Assembly (NCBI RefSeq): GCF_900100275.1
Contig: NZ_FNET01000019.1
Location: forward strand, 62,001-126,000
DNA length: 64,000 nucleotides
Origin: Lentzea albidocapillata subsp. violacea
GTDB lineage: Bacteria > Actinomycetota > Actinomycetes > Mycobacteriales > Pseudonocardiaceae
Reading direction: 5' to 3'
Part shown: positions 34,807-43,715 of the stretch, in pieces
Layout: each line of letters opens with the position of its first letter
How positions within the stretch are numbered: position 1 is the first letter of the stretch
Made by a program: the position numbers and the translations under genes
The notes under the pieces: model-generated
Told to the model about the DNA's origin: nothing
Databases searched by the model: none
The model's input: the letters and a program-made list of their open reading frames with translations, nothing else

Positions 34807-34905
34807 GTGCGGGCAGACCTCTCCTAAATCCGCAACAGACAGAGCCTCTCGAGGCTTGGCGCCCGCGCCAGAACCACCGGGAACAACGCCGTGCGGGCAG
34901 ACCTC
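34807..34905. repeat. 15-bp direct repeat pair
   Basis: gtgcgggcagacctc occurs at 34807-34821 and 34891-34905, 84 bp apart, on either side of and into the 3' end of the DUF6153-like gene. Possibly the trace of a local duplication; no mobile-element features. Confidence 0.55.
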
Positions 34906-35249
34906 GCCGCTGCTACTGCTGAACTGTGTACGCGAGGCAGCCCGAGTCGGGCGACGAGGGCGATCACGGCCGCGATGAGCATCAGGCAAGCAGCGAGTGC
35001 ACCGCCCATATCGCTGTCGCCATGAGTGTCCTGATCCGGAGCGACGGACATTCCGGCCGCGACGGGACGCTCAACGGAGAGCTCGTGACCACCATCCGCC
35101 ATGACGGCGTTCGCGCCGTGTGGCATCGACATGCCGTCGGTGCACTGCACGCCCACCACGAGGGCCAACCCGGCGAGCACGGCCAGGACGACGGCCAGCC
35201 GCACGAGGCGTCCTCGCGCGCCGTGCGAGCAGCTGGCCGTGCCGTTCAT
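34824..35249 (-). CDS. DUF6153-like small membrane protein 2
   Basis: 141 residues. N-terminal TM after a His/Cys start (SCSHGARG), a Met/His-rich exterior segment (MSMPHGANAVMADGGHEL), a second TM (LAACLMLIAAVIALVARLG) and the LCLLRI ending shared with the 10288 protein. ATG 35249 or 35258 are both possible. No operator is seen close upstream. Role unknown; copper-related by family context. Confidence 0.7.
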   Translation of the reverse strand: MNGTASCSHGARGRLVRLAVVLAVLAGLALVVGVQCTDGMSMPHGANAVMADGGHELSVERPVAAGMSVAPDQDTHGDSDMGGALAACLMLIAAVIALVARLGLPRVHSSAVAAARSARTALFPVVLARAPSLERLCLLRI

Positions 35250-35301
35250 GGCCGACATCCTACGGAGCAGCTGTCAACATCGTGTTTGCTGTGCGGGCAC
35301 A

Positions 35302-36180
35302 TCACTCTTCGGTCAGCTCGCCGGGCAGGAAACCAGGTCGTTTGGGGTATGACTGCGTCAACACGGCGTGCACGATCAGCCGCTGCCGATCCGAGAACTT
35401 CGGATGGCAGGTCGTCATCGTCATCAAGCTCGCCAGCTGGTCCGCCGGTAGCTCGCCTCGGTAGTTCGGCACCGGATCGATCACTTCTCCCTGTTCCGGC
35501 CGGATGATCTCCTGACCAGGCGTGTTCGCATACGGCGCACCGTGAGACCGCTCGAGTGGCTGGACGCCCGCGCATCGCGGATCGCGTTCCTTGTCCTGGG
35601 TCCAGCTCGCTTCCTCGTTCGTCATCGGCAGCACGCGGTAGACGAACCACATCGACTGGGTCTCCACCACAACGGCGCCACAGGACTGGAGCAGGTCGAG
35701 GTCGTTGAACGGCGCCCCCTTGCCGACCCGGTGGCCGGCGACCGCGAAGTTGCCCTTCTCCCCCGGTCCGGCCGTGGCCCGGTAGTGGCCGGGACCGATC
35801 TCCAGGTCCGCGGGCGTGGTGCCCTCGACGACGGCGAACTGGTAGTCCCGCCCGAGCGCGGGGATGTACATCTTGGCGAACGCCTCACCCGGCACGAGAT
35901 TCGTCCTTACGGGACGTTGCGGATCGGAGGTGACGGTGTTGGCTTCCGCATCCCATCGTGCGTTCACCTGGGCATCGGCGTTGCTCTGCTTGCGCATGGA
36001 CATCAGGTCCGTTACGTACACCTCGTAGACGACGAAGAGGAGCACCACCAACCCGACAGTGATCAGGACTTCGCCAAGACCGCGGACCGAACGACGTCCG
36101 ATGCCGTCACGCGGAGACGCGCTCACCCTGGGGAGCACGACGGTGTCCTCGTCGAGTCGACGCCTGGTCCGCACCTTCAC
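35302..36180 (-). CDS. Class E-like sortase
   Basis: 292 residues. N-terminal TM (EVLITVGLVVLLFVVYEVY) and a sortase domain with catalytic His in FAVAGHRVGKGAPF, Cys in TMTTCHPKFS and Arg in SDRQRLIVHAV. Actinobacterial class E enzymes join LAXTG-type proteins to peptidoglycan; no substrate with a sorting signal is seen in the window. GTG at 36180 lies 5 bases from the operator, so it is probably leaderless. Confidence 0.9.
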   Translation of the reverse strand: MKVRTRRRLDEDTVVLPRVSASPRDGIGRRSVRGLGEVLITVGLVVLLFVVYEVYVTDLMSMRKQSNADAQVNARWDAEANTVTSDPQRPVRTNLVPGEAFAKMYIPALGRDYQFAVVEGTTPADLEIGPGHYRATAGPGEKGNFAVAGHRVGKGAPFNDLDLLQSCGAVVVETQSMWFVYRVLPMTNEEASWTQDKERDPRCAGVQPLERSHGAPYANTPGQEIIRPEQGEVIDPVPNYRGELPADQLASLMTMTTCHPKFSDRQRLIVHAVLTQSYPKRPGFLPGELTEE

Positions 36181-36185
36181 AACGC

Positions 36186-36204
36186 CTACTATCGACACTA
36201 GTAA
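36186..36204. promoter_or_regulatory. BlaI-type operator 12 (sortase)
   Basis: CTACTATCGACACTAGTAA, one mismatch; next to the sortase start, and 46 bases upstream of the divergent DUF2752 ATG at 36251. Confidence 0.75.
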
Positions 36205-36309
36205 GTCGGTCGGCAAGGCCGAGATCAATGGAACGCACTCCGAGGGGACGATGACGTCACGCGATCGCAACCTCCGAATCGGCTGGTCGGACCACGATCG
36301 CGCCGCCTG

Positions 36310-36726
36310 GTGCACCAGTGCAGCAGTGCAGCAGTGCAGCAGTGCAGCAGTGCAGCAGTACTCTTCAGCGTCGCCGCCGTGGCATTGCGGATCGTCGGGG
36401 TGCCGCCGGTGGACCTGCACGGTCCGCTGCACTACCTGGGTGTCATGGACCCGCTCTGCGGCGGAACGCGGGCCACGTTCCTGTTGCTGTCAGGTGATCT
36501 CGCGGGAGCGGCCAGGTACAACCCGATCGTGTTCCCTCTGGCGGCTGTGGCCGTGCTCGTCTTCGCCCGTGCCGTGGTGGGCATGACGACCCGGCGGTGG
36601 CTGGACGTACAACTCGGACGGATGTCGCGGATCGCGGCGTGGACCGCTCTCGCGCTCGCGCTGGTACTGCTCGAGGTGCGCCAGCAGCTCAACGCAGACC
36701 TGCTGATGCAGGCATGGCCGGCTTGA
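36310..36726 (+). CDS. DUF2752 membrane protein with upstream 8-bp repeat (possible phase-variable start)
   Basis: 138 residues from GTG 36310. DUF2752 signature MDPLCGGTRATFLLLSGD with three TM helices. The GTG has no ribosome binding site. A better start, ATG 36251 with GAGGGGACG, is out of frame with DUF2752 at the present count of five AGTGCAGC units; four or seven units would bring it in frame and yield a normal N-terminus. So the protein may be off in this DNA or use a weak start. Function of DUF2752 is unknown. Confidence 0.65.
   Translation: MHQCSSAAVQQCSSAAVLFSVAAVALRIVGVPPVDLHGPLHYLGVMDPLCGGTRATFLLLSGDLAGAARYNPIVFPLAAVAVLVFARAVVGMTTRRWLDVQLGRMSRIAAWTALALALVLLEVRQQLNADLLMQAWPA
36317..36356. 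repeat. Five tandem AGTGCAGC octamers
   Basis: Five perfect 8-bp copies in the 5' coding region of the DUF2752 gene. 8 bp is not a multiple of three, so slippage changes the frame. Confidence 0.95.
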
Positions 36727-36742
36727 GTGTGGAGCGGGTCCG

Positions 36743-37267
36743 TCACCCGCGCGCTTTCTCACCGCTCGGTGCAACGGCGAACCACTGGCCGTCCAGCCCG
36801 TTCCCCTTCGCATCACCGGCCTGCTCGTCGTCGACGTACCGGTAGAGCGGCCTCCCGGCCAGCGTTACCTGCGTCGTGCCGTCGTCGCGCTTCATCGTTC
36901 CGACGAGCGCCTTGTCCACCCCCTTCAGATCGAACTGGCCGACAGGCGCCAGCAGCGGCGGCCACACCAGGGTGCATTCGGGGTCGTTGCAGCTCGACCT
37001 GGGCGGGCTCGTGGCGTCCTTCTCGTACCGGTAGAGGGTGTATGCCTCTCGGTCAGCCACCAAATCACCGATGGATGCCCCCTGGACCACCTGCAACGTC
37101 GTGATGTCACCTGGAAGCACACGACTGCTGGTCGGCCCGACTGTGGGACCGACCGGCGTTTCCGAAGCTTGTTCCGAGGCGGATTCGGGCGACTGGCTGT
37201 CGCCGCCCGCCGAGCAGGCACCGGTGAGCAGAAGCAGTGCAAGGGCGACGACATGACCTTTGGACAC
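36743..37267 (-). CDS. Secreted lipoprotein with COG4315-type repeats
   Basis: 174 residues. Lipoprotein signal with lipobox LTGAC (Cys ~18), Ser/Glu-rich linker, then two lipoprotein_15 repeats: YTLYRYEKDATS with CNDPECTLVWPPLL, and RPLYRYVDDEQAGDAKG. Such proteins are widespread in actinobacteria; role unknown. GTG start. A candidate substrate of Lnt. Confidence 0.8.
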   Translation of the reverse strand: MSKGHVVALALLLLTGACSAGGDSQSPESASEQASETPVGPTVGPTSSRVLPGDITTLQVVQGASIGDLVADREAYTLYRYEKDATSPPRSSCNDPECTLVWPPLLAPVGQFDLKGVDKALVGTMKRDDGTTQVTLAGRPLYRYVDDEQAGDAKGNGLDGQWFAVAPSGEKARG

Positions 37268-37365
37268 CGCAGTTCCTCCCGATCAATGGACAGTCCCCGT
37301 TGTTGGATACGGATACCGACCGATGTCAGTTCACGGCACACGGCACGTTGGACTTCCGAGCCGGG

Positions 37366-37384
37366 CAACTATGCGATCTAGTAG
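37366..37384. promoter_or_regulatory. BlaI-type operator 13 (NlpC/P60 gene 1)
   Basis: CAACTATGCGATCTAGTAG. Right half perfect, left half with one mismatch. 68 bases upstream of the NlpC/P60 start. Confidence 0.7.
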
Positions 37385-37452
37385 ACGAACGGACGCGCGG
37401 CCCGTAGCCTGCCGCTGGACCTGACAGCCTGGATCAAGGAGACGGGCGCGAC

Positions 37453-38454
37453 GTGGTGTCGCATCGGAACAAGCGCATTTCGCGAACGATCCTGACCGGC
37501 GCGGTGCTGGCTACTGCGGTGGCGCCGACCATGGCAGCCTCGGCACAACCGGCTGACCCGGACCCGCTCGCCCGCTACAACGAGCTGAGTGCTCATGCCG
37601 CGAAGACCAACGAAGACCTGCTGAAGGCGCGGGGTGACCTGAAGGCCAAGCGGGAGCAGCTCGCCCGGTCCACCGTGGCCGAACAGCAGGCGAGGGAAGA
37701 AGAAGAGCGGTTTCGCGGCCAGGTCGACGCTCTGACCACCGCGACGTTCGAGGGCGCCCGCTTCAACCAGCTCTCGGCGCTGCTGGTGAGCGAGTCCCAG
37801 CAGGACTTCCTCAACCGCATGTCCGCACTGAACATGCTCGCCACCGACAACAACGAGGCGTTGCAACGGCTCGGCCTCGCGGTCGCGAAGGCCGACCACG
37901 CTCGACAGAGCGCACAGGAGGCCGCGAACGCCGCAGCCAAGCTCGTCGGTGAGGTCGAGCAGCGCCAGAGGGACCTGGACGGGCAGATCAAGGAGGTGCG
38001 GGCCGCCCTCGGCTCGCTGGACCCGTCGGTGCGCAACGACCTCAAGCGGGTCAAGGACACCGGCAGCTATGTCGGCCCACCGGGGTCCGCGAACGCCGCG
38101 CTCCAGGCGGCGTTGTCCAAGCGCGGCGCGGCCTACGAGTGGGGAGCGGAGGGTCCGTCCGCATTCGACTGCTCAGGCCTCACGATGTGGGCGTACCAGC
38201 AGGCGGGCATCCAGCTTCCCAGGGTCGCTTCCGCTCAGTACGACGTGGGCATGGCTGTACCGCTCAACGCCCTCCTGCCGGGCGACCTGCTCTTCTACGA
38301 TGACGGTACCGGCAACCCAGCGGCGATCCACCACGTGGCGATGTACGTCGGTGACGACAAGATGGTCGACGCACCGACCCAGGGCCAGGTCGTCGACCTC
38401 CGGCCGAGCCGTGGTGACGGTCACCTCATGGGTGCGCGGCGCATCGCCGGGTAG
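37453..38454 (+). CDS. Secreted NlpC/P60 peptidoglycan endopeptidase 1 (RipA-like)
   Basis: 333 residues. Sec signal ending AASAQ, a long coiled coil (residues ~40-200) and a C-terminal NlpC/P60 domain with Cys in AFDCSGLTMWAY and His in HHVAMYVGDDK. It cleaves stem peptides. It closely resembles the 44457-45464 protein. GTG start with AAGGAG upstream. Confidence 0.92.
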   Translation: MVSHRNKRISRTILTGAVLATAVAPTMAASAQPADPDPLARYNELSAHAAKTNEDLLKARGDLKAKREQLARSTVAEQQAREEEERFRGQVDALTTATFEGARFNQLSALLVSESQQDFLNRMSALNMLATDNNEALQRLGLAVAKADHARQSAQEAANAAAKLVGEVEQRQRDLDGQIKEVRAALGSLDPSVRNDLKRVKDTGSYVGPPGSANAALQAALSKRGAAYEWGAEGPSAFDCSGLTMWAYQQAGIQLPRVASAQYDVGMAVPLNALLPGDLLFYDDGTGNPAAIHHVAMYVGDDKMVDAPTQGQVVDLRPSRGDGHLMGARRIAG

Positions 38455-38478
38455 CGGCGGAAGCCACTCGATCCTTGC

Positions 38479-40260
38479 TCAACCTCCGCTTCGACCGTCG
38501 GCAGGATCCACCACCTCCGCAGCGAGCTCCGAGGGTGCGGCAGGACCGTCATGCCCTGCGGTGCCGCCGACGTGGGCCTCCAGCCTGATGCGTTCGATCA
38601 TGTGCGGGTAGTGCAGCTCGAACGCCGGCCGCTCCGACCGGATCCGGGGCAGCTCGGTGAAGTTGTGCCGCGGCGGCGGGCAGGATGTAGCCCACTCCAA
38701 TGAGTTCCCGAACCCCCACGGGTCGTCCACCTTCACCACCTCGCCGTAGCGGTAACTCCTGAAGACGTTCCAGATGAACGGCAACGTCGACACGCCGAGC
38801 AGGTAGGCACCCACCGTGGAGATCGTGTTGAGCGTGGTGAAGCCGTCAGTGGGCAGGTAGTCGGCGTACCGGCGGGGCATGCCCTGGTTCCCGAGCCAGT
38901 GCTGGACCAGGAAGGTCGCGTGGAAGCCGATGAACGTGGTCCAGAAGTGCAGCTTGCCGAGGTTCTCGTCGAGCATCCGCCCGGTGATCTTCGGGAACCA
39001 GAAGTAGATCCCCGCGTACGTCGCGAACACGATGGTGCCGAACAGCACGTAGTGGAAGTGCGCCACCACGAAATAGGTGTCCGACAGGTTGAAGTCGATG
39101 GGCGGCGACGCCAGCAGCACACCGGACAGCCCGCCGAACAGGAAGGTCACCAGAAAGCCGACCGAGAACAGCATCGGCGATTCGAAGGTGAGCTGCCCCT
39201 TCCACATGGTGCCGATCCAGTTGAAGAACTTGATCCCCGTCGGGACCGCGATGAGGAACGTCATGAAGGCGAAGAACGGCAGCAGTACGGCTCCCGTCGC
39301 GTACATGTGGTGGGCCCACACGGCGACGGACAGCGCCGCGATGCCCAGCGTCGCGAAGATCAGTCCTTTGTAGCCGAAGATCGGCTTGCGGCTGAACACC
39401 GGGAAGATCTCGCTGACGATGCCGAAGAACGGCAGCGCGACGATGTAGACCTCGGGGTGGCCGAAGAACCAGAAGAGGTGCTGCCAGAGGATCACTCCGC
39501 CGTTGGCCGGGTCGAACACGTGCGCGCCGAGGTGCCGGTCGGCCAGCAGCCCGAACAGGGCGGCGGTGAGGATCGGGAACGCGATCAGGATCAGCACGCT
39601 CGTCACCAGGATGTTCCAAGTGAAGATCGACATCCGGAACATCGTCATGCCGGGCGCCCTCAGGCAGACCACCGTGGTGATCATGTTCACCGCGCCGAGG
39701 ATCGTGCCGAGGCCGCTGATCAGCAGGCCGGTGATCCACAGGTCGGCACCGACGCCGGGTGAGTGAATCGCGCTCGACAGTGGCGTGTAGGCGAACCAGC
39801 CGAAGTCCGCGGCACCACCCGGCGTGATGAAGCCGGAGACGACGATGATGCCGCCGAACAGGTACAGCCAGTAGGAGAAGGCGTTCAGGCGCGGGAACGC
39901 GACGTCCGGTGAGCCGATCTGCAGTGGCAGGATGAAGTTCGCGAACCCGAACAGGATCGGCGTCGCGTACAGCAGCAGCATGATCGTGCCGTGCATGGTG
40001 AACAGCTGGTTGTACTGCTCGTTGGACAGGAACTGCATGCCCGGCTTTGCGAGCTCGGTCCGGATGAGCAGGGCCATCACGCCGCCCGCCAGGAAGAAGG
40101 CGAAGCTGGTGACCAGGTACAAAATGCCGATCTGCTTGTGGTCCGTGGTGCGGAACATCCGCAGCAGGAACGACCCCTTGACCGGCCTGGCAGCACGGGC
40201 GACGGGCACGGGAACAGGCTGAGCGGTGACCGTCATCTTCATGATCTCCCGGTGACTCAT
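38479..40260 (-). CDS. ctaD: Cytochrome c oxidase subunit I
   Basis: 593 residues and 12 TM helices. Heme and CuB ligands are recognisable: TMHGTIML, FWFFGHPEVYI, WAHHMYATG and VAHFHYVLFGT. Catalytic subunit of the aa3 oxidase. No other oxidase subunits are in the window, so it is an extra copy or one separated from its partners. ATG 40260 lies 3 bases from the operator; probably leaderless. Confidence 0.95.
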   Translation of the reverse strand: MSHREIMKMTVTAQPVPVPVARAARPVKGSFLLRMFRTTDHKQIGILYLVTSFAFFLAGGVMALLIRTELAKPGMQFLSNEQYNQLFTMHGTIMLLLYATPILFGFANFILPLQIGSPDVAFPRLNAFSYWLYLFGGIIVVSGFITPGGAADFGWFAYTPLSSAIHSPGVGADLWITGLLISGLGTILGAVNMITTVVCLRAPGMTMFRMSIFTWNILVTSVLILIAFPILTAALFGLLADRHLGAHVFDPANGGVILWQHLFWFFGHPEVYIVALPFFGIVSEIFPVFSRKPIFGYKGLIFATLGIAALSVAVWAHHMYATGAVLLPFFAFMTFLIAVPTGIKFFNWIGTMWKGQLTFESPMLFSVGFLVTFLFGGLSGVLLASPPIDFNLSDTYFVVAHFHYVLFGTIVFATYAGIYFWFPKITGRMLDENLGKLHFWTTFIGFHATFLVQHWLGNQGMPRRYADYLPTDGFTTLNTISTVGAYLLGVSTLPFIWNVFRSYRYGEVVKVDDPWGFGNSLEWATSCPPPRHNFTELPRIRSERPAFELHYPHMIERIRLEAHVGGTAGHDGPAAPSELAAEVVDPADGRSGG

Positions 40261-40263
40261 CTT

Positions 40264-40282
40264 CTACTAACTTGGATAGTAC
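40264..40282. promoter_or_regulatory. BlaI-type operator 14 (ctaD)
   Basis: CTACTAACTTGGATAGTAC, one mismatch. Starts 3 bases upstream of the ctaD start codon. Confidence 0.78.
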
Positions 40283-40397
40283 CCAGGGAGACGGCCGCAG
40301 CGTCACGAAGGCCGTCGGCATCCGCGGAGATGCCGACGAGCACCCGATCAGAATTCAGATAACAAGTGGATAACGACCGGTCCGCCTGCTGAGCCGG

Positions 40398-40416
40398 CTA
40401 CTAACCAGCTTCGTAG
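40398..40416. promoter_or_regulatory. BlaI-type operator 15 (DUF4142 gene)
   Basis: CTACTAACCAGCTTCGTAG, one mismatch; 8 bases before the ATG of the DUF4142 gene. With operator 14 it forms a divergent pair 134 bp apart. Confidence 0.78.
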
Positions 40417-40424
40417 ACCTCGGC

Positions 40425-41411
40425 ATGGGCGATCGCACGAACGACTCGAAGCCGCGCTGGTTCATGACGGTCGCGGTCAGCCTTCTCCTCACGATCGGCA
40501 CACCGGTCGGCAGCGCGGCTGCCCATGACGGGACGAACGCTCCGTCCATCCCTCCTGCCCTGCCGTCGAGCCTGCCGGCAGCACCGCTGGGCAGCGGCGG
40601 GCAGGGCGACGATGTGGTGGAGACCAAGTGGGGGCCGCTCGGCGCAGCCGATCGAGACTTTCTGGCGAAGGTCCGGTTGGCAGGACTCTGGGAACTACCC
40701 GCAGGGCAGCAGGCTCTCCAGAAGTCCCAGAATCCCAAGATCCAAGAAGCAGGTAGGCACCTGATCGACGGCCACAGCGCACTCGACGACATGGTCCGCA
40801 ACGGCGGTCAGGCGCTCGGCGTGGAGTTGCCCAACCAGCCCAACTCGGACCAACTGGGATGGTTGAAGGAACTGACGACCACGCAGGGCGAGGAGTACGA
40901 ACGGACCTTCGCCAACCGCCTGCGTGCCGCACACGGCAAGGTTTATGGATTCGCCGCGCAGGTTCGTGCCGGCACCAGGAACGAACTCGTCCGGGCGATG
41001 GCGAACCAGACGATGAGCACGGTGTTCGACCACATCAGCCAGTTGGAGAAGACCGGCCTGGTCGACTTCCAGGCGCTGCCGTCTCCCACGGTGTTGGGGG
41101 CCTCCGCCACGCCCAGCTCTGATGCTCCTGTTGATCAGCCGAAGCCGCTGCAGCGCACCGCCAGTCAGGCCACTCCCACCGCGGACTCCGGTATCGGTGG
41201 CGCAATCTTGTTCGTGGTCATTATCGCGGTGATCGGTGGCCTCGCTCTGCTCTTCTTGCGTTGGCAACGCAAGAAGTCGCCCGGTTTGCCCCAACACCGC
41301 GCCGAAACCCTCGAGTCGGAGCCCGTATCGGTCCGTGCCACGTCACCTGCCAGGGAAAGTGTCGTGAGGACACACCGATCGGACGAGCGTTTCAAACGGT
41401 TCCGGCAGTGA
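40425..41411 (+). CDS. Secreted DUF4142 ferritin-like protein with C-terminal TM
   Basis: 328 residues. Signal sequence (residues 13-33), a DUF4142 helical domain (AADRDFLAKVRLAGLWELPA to about residue 210), a linker and a C-terminal TM (IGGAILFVVIIAVIGGLALL) with a basic tail. DUF4142 is a ferritin-like four-helix bundle; its function is unknown. Operator close to the ATG. Confidence 0.8.
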   Translation: MGDRTNDSKPRWFMTVAVSLLLTIGTPVGSAAAHDGTNAPSIPPALPSSLPAAPLGSGGQGDDVVETKWGPLGAADRDFLAKVRLAGLWELPAGQQALQKSQNPKIQEAGRHLIDGHSALDDMVRNGGQALGVELPNQPNSDQLGWLKELTTTQGEEYERTFANRLRAAHGKVYGFAAQVRAGTRNELVRAMANQTMSTVFDHISQLEKTGLVDFQALPSPTVLGASATPSSDAPVDQPKPLQRTASQATPTADSGIGGAILFVVIIAVIGGLALLFLRWQRKKSPGLPQHRAETLESEPVSVRATSPARESVVRTHRSDERFKRFRQ

Positions 41412-41474
41412 CGTCTGCAGGGCAGCCAGCTGCACGATGCCGTCCTCGGTGGTTTCGTTGCTCGGCAGGAACGG

Positions 41475-41750
41475 TCAGAGGGTACTGAAGCGGGAGATGG
41501 GACCACGCAACCAAGCGATGGCCTCACCCTCATGCCGGTCACCAGCAGGACCCCGACAACCAGGAGCAGCGCTTCGCCGGTGACCTGCGGCGCACGCGTG
41601 TGGCGCCTGAGTCAGCCCGCCGTGTTGACCGCTCAGCGAGCGGACACGGCGAGCAACACGAACGGCAGTCCCAGACCGAGGCAGTAGGCGGCGGCCAGGG
41701 CCAGGCCTCGCCACACCGGCCGGCGCCGGGCACGGCGAACGCGGCCCTCG
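41475..41750 (-). pseudogene. CcdA-like protein, C-terminal remnant with frameshifts
   Basis: Minus-strand pieces in different frames match the end of a CcdA family protein: ALAAAYCLGLGLPFVLLAVS, then ALLLVVGVLLVTG, then GEAIAWLRGPISRFSTL with TGA at 41475-41477. Each step needs a frame change, and the N-terminal TPC/SPC helices are gone. Confidence 0.65.
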
Positions 41751-42337
41751 CAACCGGCGACGCCCGACAGGTCACCCCCGGCATCATCGTCGCCAGAGCC
41801 GCTGCGGTGGGTCGCACATGGCCTGGAATCGACCGGGCGGTGTCCGATCTCCGCCGTGCGGACCACGATTGACGATGTCGGCCCACCGCCTCGTGTCTGG
41901 ACGAGATACACCAGGCCGCACGCTGCCGGATCCACTCGATCGGTACATCTCTCGATCACACGCTGGCCAGCCCGTCTGTCGTAACGTGAGCAGCTCGACG
42001 AGCACGACCGCGACGGTGATGAGATCGCGTCGACTACCGCGAGCGGCCACGGCGATCACGGCGGCTGTCAGACGCAGGGCGTCCTGCGGGACGAGAGGTC
42101 TTGAACTGCGCCTGTGCATGGCGGATCTGAGGACGGCGTGCAGGTGTTGTACGCGTGGCCACTACACCACTGACACGCATCGCCGCGGTGTTTTCTGTCG
42201 ACCCCGGCTCGCGATCAGGACGACTGCACGCGAACCAACCAGACAAGACCGCAGCTCCTATCGCACGTGCCACCACCTTTGGACCGTTCCAACACCCAGC
42301 CAGACCGCGATGCGCGCGCCAAGAATGGGGTAGTCCG
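41751..42337. other. No recognisable gene
   Basis: 587 bases between the CcdA remnant and the PLP enzyme. No frame shows a domain or consistent codon use; fragments on the minus strand such as DLITVAVVLVELLTLRQ look like old membrane protein remains but I cannot assign them. Confidence 0.4.
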
Positions 42338-43660
42338 ATGAACCTGAGCCGACGCCGAGCCGTCGCCGGACTGGTGACAGCCAGTGCAACCGCCCTGTCA
42401 GCGCGAAAATCCGACGCCGCACGACACGAGGGTGAGCCGATCCTGGTCGCACCACCCGGTTCGGACCCGCAGCGACTCGCCCGCGACGAGCGGTTCTGGG
42501 GACAGGTGGCCCGGCAGTTCCGGGTGAATCCCGGCTTCACGAACCTGGAGAACGGCTACTACGGCATCATGCCCGCCCCCGTTCTGCGGGAATACGAGCG
42601 GCAATGCCGTCGGCTCAACGAGGATAACTCCTACCTGCTGCGAGGCTCGTACAAGCAAACTGAGCACGACCGGGTGCGGGCCAGAGTGGCCGATGTCTCC
42701 GGTGTGGCTCCGGACGAGATCGCGCTCACCCGATGCGGCACCGAGGCGCTGCAGAACCTCATCGCGGGCTACAACCGGCTCCGGCCGGGAGATGCCGTGA
42801 TGTACTGCAGCCTCGACTACCACAGCGCCATCTACGCGATGAACTGGCTCAAGGACCGCCGAGGCGTTGACGTCATCAGGTTCGAACTGCCCGAACCCCA
42901 CACGCGGCAGGCGATCCTCGACCACTACGCCCGCCAGCTCCGCGAACACCCTCGGGTCAAGTTGCTCCTGCTCACCCACATGAACAACCGGACCGGCCTG
43001 GTGTCTCCCGTAGCGGAACTGGTCGCGATGAGCCGGCAGCACTCGGTGGACACCATCGTCGACGCAGGCCATTCCTTCGGCCAGCTCGACTTCCGTCTAC
43101 CTGACCTCGGCGCTGACTTCGTGGCCTGCTGCCTGCACAAGTGGATCCATGCGCCGCTGGGGTCCGGCTTCCTCTACATCCGCTCCGGTCGCCTGCCCGA
43201 CATCGACCCCTGCTACCGGGACGAGAGCCACCCGTTGGACAGCATCCGCTCCAGGGTCCATTCCGGAACCATGGACATCGCTCCGTTTCTCACTCTCCCA
43301 GCAGCACTGGAGCTGCACGAAGCCATCGGCGTGGCCAACAAGCAAGCCCGCCTTCGTCACCTGCGTGACCGCTGGGTCCATCAGGCGCGCCACCTCGACG
43401 GCATCGACATCCTCACCCCCGAGGACCCGTTGACGTACGGGGCGATCACGGCGTTCCGCGTGCGTGGCCGGAAGACCAAGCAGGACAACGAGGCCATCGC
43501 CCGATACCTGATGGACAACCATCGCATCTTCACCGTCCCCAAAGGTGGGATGACCGCTGGTGACTGCATCCGAGTCACCCCCGCGCTCTTCACGACCACT
43601 GACCAGGTCGACGAGCTGGCGGAAGCACTGATCGACGTCGCGCGTAAGTTCCGGCGGTGA
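42338..43660 (+). CDS. Tat-exported class V aminotransferase (isopenicillin N epimerase-like)
   Basis: 440 residues. Twin-arginine signal MNLSRRRAVAGLVTASATAL, then a fold-type I PLP enzyme: TRCGTEALQNLI (PLP phosphate), DAGHSFGQLDF (Asp), and the Schiff-base Lys in CCLHKWIHAPLGSGFLYI. Class V members include cysteine desulfurases and amino-acid epimerases. Export of such an enzyme is unusual and suggests an extracytoplasmic substrate. ATG at 42338 with GGGG upstream. Confidence 0.83.
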   Translation: MNLSRRRAVAGLVTASATALSARKSDAARHEGEPILVAPPGSDPQRLARDERFWGQVARQFRVNPGFTNLENGYYGIMPAPVLREYERQCRRLNEDNSYLLRGSYKQTEHDRVRARVADVSGVAPDEIALTRCGTEALQNLIAGYNRLRPGDAVMYCSLDYHSAIYAMNWLKDRRGVDVIRFELPEPHTRQAILDHYARQLREHPRVKLLLLTHMNNRTGLVSPVAELVAMSRQHSVDTIVDAGHSFGQLDFRLPDLGADFVACCLHKWIHAPLGSGFLYIRSGRLPDIDPCYRDESHPLDSIRSRVHSGTMDIAPFLTLPAALELHEAIGVANKQARLRHLRDRWVHQARHLDGIDILTPEDPLTYGAITAFRVRGRKTKQDNEAIARYLMDNHRIFTVPKGGMTAGDCIRVTPALFTTTDQVDELAEALIDVARKFRR

Positions 43661-43715
43661 GGGCACTCTCGCCATCGCCTTGAGCTGGAGCAGCAACGCC
43701 CGCCTCGGTTGCGGA

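Noticed and set aside
34807..34905. Direct repeats as attachment sites
   Set aside because: They are 84 bp apart with no recombinase gene nearby; too short to call an att pair.
36300..36432. Cys/Leu-rich N-terminal extension of the sortase encoded by the octamer repeat
   Set aside because: GTG at 36180 beside the operator is a better start; the extension is repeat-derived.
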